From contig DUEQ01000544.1 in assembly GCA_011192085.1 (NCBI GenBank), forward strand, positions 1-8,844: DNA of 8,844 bases, written 5' to 3'. The first letter of the stretch is position 1. Every line of letters starts with the position of its first letter. Under the pieces are notes generated by a model, which did not search any database, was not told the DNA's origin, and was given only the letters and a program-made list of their open reading frames with translations. Both the position numbers and the translations under genes were made by a program. This document shows, in pieces, positions 4,728 to 8,844 of this stretch. This stretch comes from Caldilineae bacterium (GTDB lineage: Bacteria > Chloroflexota > Anaerolineae > J102).

Positions 4728-7262
4728 TTACTCCACCGCAACCCCCAACGCGAAGACGCCGTTGGCAGGATCGCCCGTAAATGTGCCGATGGTGAGATCA
4801 TAGAGGCCGTCGGGCAGGGCGATGCGGGCGCGCAGGGCTGGAACGAGCTCGCCCTTCTGCGCCACCAGGCCCGCGCCATCGCTGAAAGGATCGAACCGTT
4901 GCAGCCACCAGCGTCGGTCCTGGCCCGGTTCCTCCGCGAAGCGGATATCCCCCTCATAGGTCAGAGCTTCCGCCTCGAAACGATGGCGCTGGCCATCCAC
5001 GTCCAGGAACTCGGCGTAATCGAAGACCGCGTCATGTCCGGCGATGGGGCCCACCGTCAGGATGACCTGACCCCCGCGCACCTCCACGGGTCCCACGCGC
5101 CATGACGCCACCGTGCTGCTCACATCCCCAACATAGAGGCTCTGAGGCTGGAAGAGATCGCCCTGGGGTAGATAAGCGCTGCTCGTGATCGGGGGCGAGG
5201 CCGAACGGTCGATAGCGGTCACACCACCGCGAAGAATGAGGTAGCTGAGAAAGACCACGCGCCCTACGCCATCCCGGTGCTCTCGCAACTGGCCCTCGGG
5301 CCAGCGCCGCTGCACGCGAAGGAGCTGGGACCGTTCATGGGGGGAGAGAATCCAGACGCGGTCGGGGCCAGGGCACGCGTCCAGCAAGGGGCCAGTGACG
5401 CCGGGATCCAGGTCCAAAAGCTGATGGGGCCAGGCCAGAAACGCAATGGTTCGCTCATTGAGATGGTAAGGCTGCGAGAAGCTGCAAGCCGTAACGGAAT
5501 CGGGCAAGGCGTCGAGATAGCGCCCGATGCGGGCCTGGGCACGGGCGTTGTTGTTGACGGACTGAAAATAATCCCGCCAGTTGCGCTGCCCCAACAGCAA
5601 AAAGGCCATGACCAGCCCCAACGTGGCGATGGCGGTGGGCGTAGGCTCCAATAGGCTGCGGCCAGGCTGGTCCAGGCCCAGGCCCTTGAGGGCCGCGTGC
5701 AGCGCCGCGCCCGCAAGCAGCGCGGCCGCGGGCAAGACGCCCACCAATCGGGGCCAGAAGGGAGCGTTGTTGGTGAGGACGCTGCCCGTGACCAGGATGA
5801 TGATCAGCCAGATGAGCACGTAACCCAGGCCCGGACGCCGCCATCGACGCAGGCTGTATCCTGCGCCCAGCAGCACCCACGGCGACAGCAAGGCCGTGAA
5901 CATGGGATGCGCGTAGCCGAACTGGGTGCTGGTGTCGTGCGTGGCGTTGAACATCAAGACCGACCGCTTGATCTGCTCCCACGCCACGGCCGCGGGCGTA
6001 TCCGCGCCATATTTGCCCATGAGATGGGTCATGACAGATGGATGGAAGAGAAACACCGCGCGGGATCGGGCCAGCAGTGCGTCGGTGTGTTGCAAAAAGT
6101 AGATGAGAGAAGGTCCCAGGGCGATGACCACGCCCAGCCCCAGCAGCGCCACCGCGCCCAGCCCCAGCCGCCATTCCCGCCGCGCGGCTTGGGGATGCAG
6201 GAAGATGAGATAGAGCGCGACCGCGGGCAGGATGAAGAGCGCGGCCCGTCCCGAATAATACATCTGCAAACTCACGCCCGCCAGCAATCCCGCCAGGGGA
6301 AAGGGCCAGAGTTTGCGAGAGCGCAGGCCGTGGGCCAACAGAGCGAATGCGAACAGGAACCAGGGCCAGGGGTCCATATACGCGGCCAGGCGGGAGAAGT
6401 GGATGTGGGGGATATTCACCGCCAGGATGGCTGCGGCCAACGCGGCCAGACGATGAGAATCGAACAGACGCCAGGCCAGGAGATAGAGCCCGAACACGGT
6501 CAGCAGGCCCTCTGCCGCGGGCGCGAAGTTGAGCCCCAGGATGCTATTGGATACAAATGCCAGCCCGATGACCGAGGGATAGAACCCCAGCATGGGGATC
6601 TCGGCCCAGCCCTGGTGGAAGAGCCCCGGCGCGACGCCGGCGAGGATGTCTCGGGCCTGCAAGCCCATGGACGCCATGTCGCCATGCAGCTCCTGGGGAA
6701 TGGCCGTCAGCAGGTGAAAGCGCAGCCAGGCCGCGCCGCCCAGGATCGCGGCCAGGGTCAATCCATGCCGCCAACGGAATGCAATAGAGGGAGGCTGGCC
6801 GACTCTCGCTGGGCGTTCCGCCCAGGCCATGCCGCCCGCCGCCGCCAAGAGGGCGACCATGCTCCCCATCCACAATCCCCTCGTCATGACATCCTCTCCC
6901 CGCAACAGAAAACGCGCCATGCTCCATCCCGACAGCGCTATCCCCATCCCCAACGCGATCCACGCCATCAAGCGCCGCCTCCCCCTCGCAGTCTTTCCCC
7001 CGTTCCCCCACTGCATGCTGATTACTGAATACGGATTACTGAAACTTGGCGCGGCCCATGCAAACAGCGCCATCGCCAGACCATACGCGGCTGCGCCCAG
7101 CCCCAGCCGCGCGGTCGCATCCCCCAGCCAGGGGACGAATCCCAGCAACGTTTGAAAGAAGGGGCCATTGGGGTTATCGGGAAAGCCGATCCCTTGGGCG
7201 GCGTAGGCCAGGAGGATGGCGAGGAGTAAAATCCAGGGGCGTCGCTTGCGGACTGCACTCAT
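4728..7262 (-). CDS. GT39-like (ArnT/PMT family) membrane glycosyltransferase
   Basis: Large GT-C type integral membrane protein of 844 residues, probably moving a sugar from a polyprenyl-phosphate donor on the outer face of the cytoplasmic membrane. The N-terminal two thirds have about 13-15 hydrophobic segments between residues 10 and 560. After the segment at 166-184 comes IPQELHGDMASMGLQARDIL (188-207). Asp195 sits in the first extracytoplasmic loop, where the catalytic acidic residue of this family lies. HFSRLAAYMDPWP (288-300) is another typical family segment. Residues about 560-844 are soluble, with a C-terminal part (about 700-844) that looks strand-rich and could be a sugar- or substrate-binding domain. 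The acceptor (lipid, polysaccharide or protein) cannot be deduced. The start is supported by AGGA nine bases upstream. Only 11 bases separate it from the trmD stop, so the two are probably co-transcribed. Confidence 0.8.
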   Translation of the reverse strand: MSAVRKRRPWILLLAILLAYAAQGIGFPDNPNGPFFQTLLGFVPWLGDATARLGLGAAAYGLAMALFAWAAPSFSNPYSVISMQWGNGGKTARGRRRLMAWIALGMGIALSGWSMARFLLRGEDVMTRGLWMGSMVALLAAAGGMAWAERPARVGQPPSIAFRWRHGLTLAAILGGAAWLRFHLLTAIPQELHGDMASMGLQARDILAGVAPGLFHQGWAEIPMLGFYPSVIGLAFVSNSILGLNFAPAAEGLLTVFGLYLLAWRLFDSHRLAALAAAILAVNIPHIHFSRLAAYMDPWPWFLFAFALLAHGLRSRKLWPFPLAGLLAGVSLQMYYSGRAALFILPAVALYLIFLHPQAARREWRLGLGAVALLGLGVVIALGPSLIYFLQHTDALLARSRAVFLFHPSVMTHLMGKYGADTPAAVAWEQIKRSVLMFNATHDTSTQFGYAHPMFTALLSPWVLLGAGYSLRRWRRPGLGYVLIWLIIILVTGSVLTNNAPFWPRLVGVLPAAALLAGAALHAALKGLGLDQPGRSLLEPTPTAIATLGLVMAFLLLGQRNWRDYFQSVNNNARAQARIGRYLDALPDSVTACSFSQPYHLNERTIAFLAWPHQLLDLDPGVTGPLLDACPGPDRVWILSPHERSQLLRVQRRWPEGQLREHRDGVGRVVFLSYLILRGGVTAIDRSASPPITSSAYLPQGDLFQPQSLYVGDVSSTVASWRVGPVEVRGGQVILTVGPIAGHDAVFDYAEFLDVDGQRHRFEAEALTYEGDIRFAEEPGQDRRWWLQRFDPFSDGAGLVAQKGELVPALRARIALPDGLYDLTIGTFTGDPANGVFALGVAVE

Positions 7263-7273
7263 CAGTCCCGATC

Positions 7274-8029
7274 CTACTGGGAAACCCCGTCATCGGCAAA
7301 TGGCCCGTGGTATCCCATCTCCCGCAGCCAGCGCTTATCTTGCTCGGTGAGCCGGGCGGTGGCCAGCAGGTCGGGGCGGCGTTCCAGGGTGCGCTTCAGG
7401 GCCTGCCTGCGCCGCCACTCGGCCACCCGGGCGTGATGCCCGGAGCGCAGCACCTCGGGGACCTCCCAGCCTCGGAACAGGAGCGGGCGGGTGTAGTGCG
7501 GCCCTTCCAGCAGGCCCGTGGCGTGGGAATCTTCGGCCGCGGCCCGTTCGTAGCCCAGCGCGCCCGGTAGCAACCGCACCACCGCGTCCACCACCACCAT
7601 GGCGGCCAGCTCCCCGCCCGACAGCACATAGTCCCCGATGGAGATCTCATCCGTCACCAGATGCTCCCGCACCCGCTCATCCACGCCCTCGTAGCGCCCG
7701 CAGATGAAGATCAGGCGCGCCTGTTGGGTCAGCTCTTCGGCCACGGTCTGGGTGAAGCGCCGCCCCTGGGGGGTGAGGAGGATGACGGGGACCTCTTCCT
7801 CGCCCCGGATATCCTCCACCGCGGCGAAGATGGGCTCGGGCTTCATGACCATGCCGCCCCCGCCGCCGTAGGGCGCGTCGTCGGTGGTCTTGTGCCTGTC
7901 CGTGGTCCAGTCTCGCAGATTCCACACGCGGATGTCCGCCAGGCCTTTGTCCTGCGCCCGTTTGAGGATGGACGCGTCGAGGACGCAGGGGAACATTTCG
8001 GGGAAGATGGTGAGGATGTCGATGCGCAT
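7274..8029 (-). CDS. trmD: tRNA (guanine-N1)-methyltransferase TrmD
   Basis: SAM-dependent SPOUT methyltransferase that makes m1G at position 37 of tRNAs reading codons starting with C, protecting against frameshifting. Its 251 residues are full length. [13 protein letters not shown] (1-13) is the family start and [13 protein letters not shown] (54-66) the glycine-rich loop. [11 protein letters not shown] (110-120), with Glu114, and [14 protein letters not shown] (130-143) form the trefoil-knot SAM site. Arg152 and Asp167 match the catalytic Arg/Asp pair, with the family spacing of 15. PHYTRP (177-182) follows. The usual EDSF is EDSH here, a mild change. GAGGA about 10 bases upstream supports the ATG. 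In many bacteria trmD sits with rpsP, rimM and rplS. None of these is adjacent here: a glycosyltransferase lies downstream, and upstream is a divergent gene. Confidence 0.97.
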   Translation of the reverse strand: MRIDILTIFPEMFPCVLDASILKRAQDKGLADIRVWNLRDWTTDRHKTTDDAPYGGGGGMVMKPEPIFAAVEDIRGEEEVPVILLTPQGRRFTQTVAEELTQQARLIFICGRYEGVDERVREHLVTDEISIGDYVLSGGELAAMVVVDAVVRLLPGALGYERAAAEDSHATGLLEGPHYTRPLLFRGWEVPEVLRSGHHARVAEWRRRQALKRTLERRPDLLATARLTEQDKRWLREMGYHGPFADDGVSQ

Positions 8030-8085
8030 GGGTCGGGCGATCCTCTGGCGGTCTGGAGGGCGTAGCGTCGAGCTCCAGCAGGTTA

Positions 8086-8091
8086 ATCATA
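8086..8091 (-). promoter_or_regulatory. Candidate -10 box for trmD
   Basis: On the - strand the hexamer TATGAT (complement of 8086-8091) matches the -10 consensus at five of six positions. It lies 56 bases upstream of the trmD start, leaving a leader of about 50 bases. No good -35 box is found at 16-18 bases upstream (TCCCTG or similar), so the call rests on the -10 alone. Confidence 0.35.
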
Positions 8092-8120
8092 CCAGTTTCG
8101 CCCACGGCCAGGGAAATCGG

Positions 8121-8194
8121 GCGGGGATTTGAAACGCGTCCGCCGCAGCCCATGGGTTGCGCAGAGTTGGCGCGGGGATTACAATACATCCGCC
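8121..8194. repeat. Two copies of a degenerate palindrome in the trmD/permease intergenic region
   Basis: GCGGGGATTTGAAACGCGTCCGCC (8121-8144, with a one-base length difference) is repeated as GCGGGGATTACAATACATCCGCC at 8172-8194, about 51 bases further on. Each copy is itself an imperfect palindrome, GCGG...CCGC around an A/T-rich centre. The layout resembles dispersed intergenic palindromes, but could also be a paired operator, since copy 2 overlaps a candidate -10 box. Apart from this repeat and the promoter and short-repeat candidates, 8030-8271 shows nothing recognisable. Confidence 0.55.
8157..8185 (+). promoter_or_regulatory. Candidate promoter for the APC-type permease
   Basis: TTGCGC (8157-8162) and TACAAT (8180-8185) are separated by exactly 17 bases. 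The -10 matches at five of six positions; the -35 matches only in TTG. It would give a leader of about 80 bases before the ATG at 8272. The -10 lies inside the second copy of the intergenic palindrome. That leader also carries CGCTGACAT twice (8235-8243 and 8251-8259). Confidence 0.35.
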
Positions 8195-8271
8195 TTGCCG
8201 CAAGTTCAGCCGTTCACGATGTTGAGAGCCTGTGCGCTGACATGATTTTTCGCTGACATTGGAGCTTGACT

Positions 8272-8844
8272 ATGACCGATGCGTCGAAATCCATGATGGA
8301 AGACCCTCTTCCCGTCGATCGGATCCAACTCAATCGAGAGGTTCCCACCCGCTCGGTCATTATCATCGGGTTGGGCATGACCGCGGGCATTGGGGTGTTG
8401 TCCATTTTAGGACGATTTGTGTTTTCGTATGATGCCCGGGGGTCGGCCATTGGCTACCTCCTCTTGTTGCTGTTCATCACGCCGTTCATGCTGACCCATA
8501 CCGAGCGCGTCGCGAGTTTGGGCGGCGAAAGGGGTCTCTATGGGCTAGTTCGGGGGCGTTATGGACTGACGTTGGTTTTTTTGGCGGGATGGCTGGAGTT
8601 GGCAGGCTATGTCAGTGTGATCGCCATCTTCGCCCGGCTCGCCAGCATGTATGGCCTGACGGCCTATCAAACCTTCGTGCATGAGGTGGCGGTCAACCCC
8701 AAGTGGATCAGCTTGGGGGCGCTGGTTCTGATCTTCCTCCTCGAATTGTCGGGCATACGCGGCAGTCGCAAGATCAACGCCACGTTGACTCTGTTGGGAT
8801 TCGGTTTGATCATCGGACTGGCCATTTTCAGCCAGATCAATCAA
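8272..8844 (+). CDS. APC-superfamily (amino acid permease-like) transporter, 3' end cut by window
   Basis: First 191 codons of an integral membrane transporter, with no stop before the window ends. A 27-residue cytoplasmic N-terminus leads into TM1 (28-50), whose LGMTAGIGVLSILG matches the unwound glycine-rich TM1 of the APC fold. TM2 is 58-76. The loop LGGERGLYGLVRGRYG (83-98) parallels the SGG.Y.LVR..LG signature before TM3 (99-121). TM4 is 146-160, then GIRGSRKINATLTLLGFG (161-178), the family's G..S..IN..LT segment leading into TM5. Substrate cannot be assigned; amino acids or amines are typical. GGAG (8261-8264) seven bases before the ATG supports the start. It is divergent from trmD. 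A full family member has about 430-500 residues, or more if a C-terminal domain is fused, which this window cannot show. Confidence 0.8.
   Translation, partial: MTDASKSMMEDPLPVDRIQLNREVPTRSVIIIGLGMTAGIGVLSILGRFVFSYDARGSAIGYLLLLLFITPFMLTHTERVASLGGERGLYGLVRGRYGLTLVFLAGWLELAGYVSVIAIFARLASMYGLTAYQTFVHEVAVNPKWISLGALVLIFLLELSGIRGSRKINATLTLLGFGLIIGLAIFSQINQ

Noticed and set aside
5697..7028. Long open + strand frame opposite the glycosyltransferase
   Set aside because: Its product is rich in Gln, Arg, Gly and His with no domain, as expected from the complement of a GC-rich membrane protein gene; the - strand frame has clear family motifs.
8545..8844. Open - strand frame at the right edge
   Set aside because: It is the complement of the permease gene, whose membrane segments and APC motifs are convincing.
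1..8844. CRISPR arrays, tRNA or rRNA genes, insertion sequences, defence genes
   Set aside because: No regular repeat-spacer pattern, no transposase or recombinase motifs and no recognisable structural RNA were found on reading both strands.

Overview
The window is a GC-rich stretch of bacterial chromosome carrying ordinary housekeeping and transport genes. It holds seven recognisable protein-coding genes, two of them cut by the window edges, and one clear pseudogene. The gene families, the GC-rich coding style and the short degenerate palindromes between genes would suit a Chloroflexota (Anaerolineae-like) bacterium. That is inference: no rRNA or other strong taxonomic marker is present.

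Left part, + strand: the window opens inside a phosphofructokinase gene (3-1163) with the residue pattern of pyrophosphate-dependent enzymes. A GC-rich hairpin terminator follows. Next are the decayed remains of a glutamate dehydrogenase gene (1260-1493) and a patch of 7-base repeats (1506-1581). After these comes a 605-residue CPA1-type cation/proton antiporter fused to a TrkA-N/RCK regulatory domain (1594-3411). The same short repeat reappears in inverted orientation just past the antiporter gene.

Middle part, - strand, convergent with the antiporter: in transcription order there is a small zinc-ribbon/OB-fold (DUF35) protein (4572-4174), then uridine kinase udk (4083-3442). Upstream, trmD (8029-7274, tRNA m1G37 methyltransferase) is followed after 11 bases by a large GT39-like membrane glycosyltransferase (7262-4728). 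These two are probably co-transcribed. An inverted repeat just past the glycosyltransferase stop probably ends that transcript.

Right edge, + strand: a divergent intergenic region (8030-8271) holds two copies of a degenerate palindrome and candidate promoters for both sides. It is followed by the first 191 codons of an APC-superfamily (amino acid permease-like) transporter that runs off the window.

The genes do not form one pathway: they cover glycolysis, ion homeostasis, pyrimidine salvage, acyl-CoA-related chemistry, envelope glycosylation, tRNA modification and solute uptake. I see no defence system, mobile element, CRISPR array or RNA gene, and no convincing new multi-gene system. The points most worth a second look are the glutamate dehydrogenase remnant, the PPi signature of the phosphofructokinase, the repeats bracketing the antiporter, and the isolated trmD-glycosyltransferase pair.
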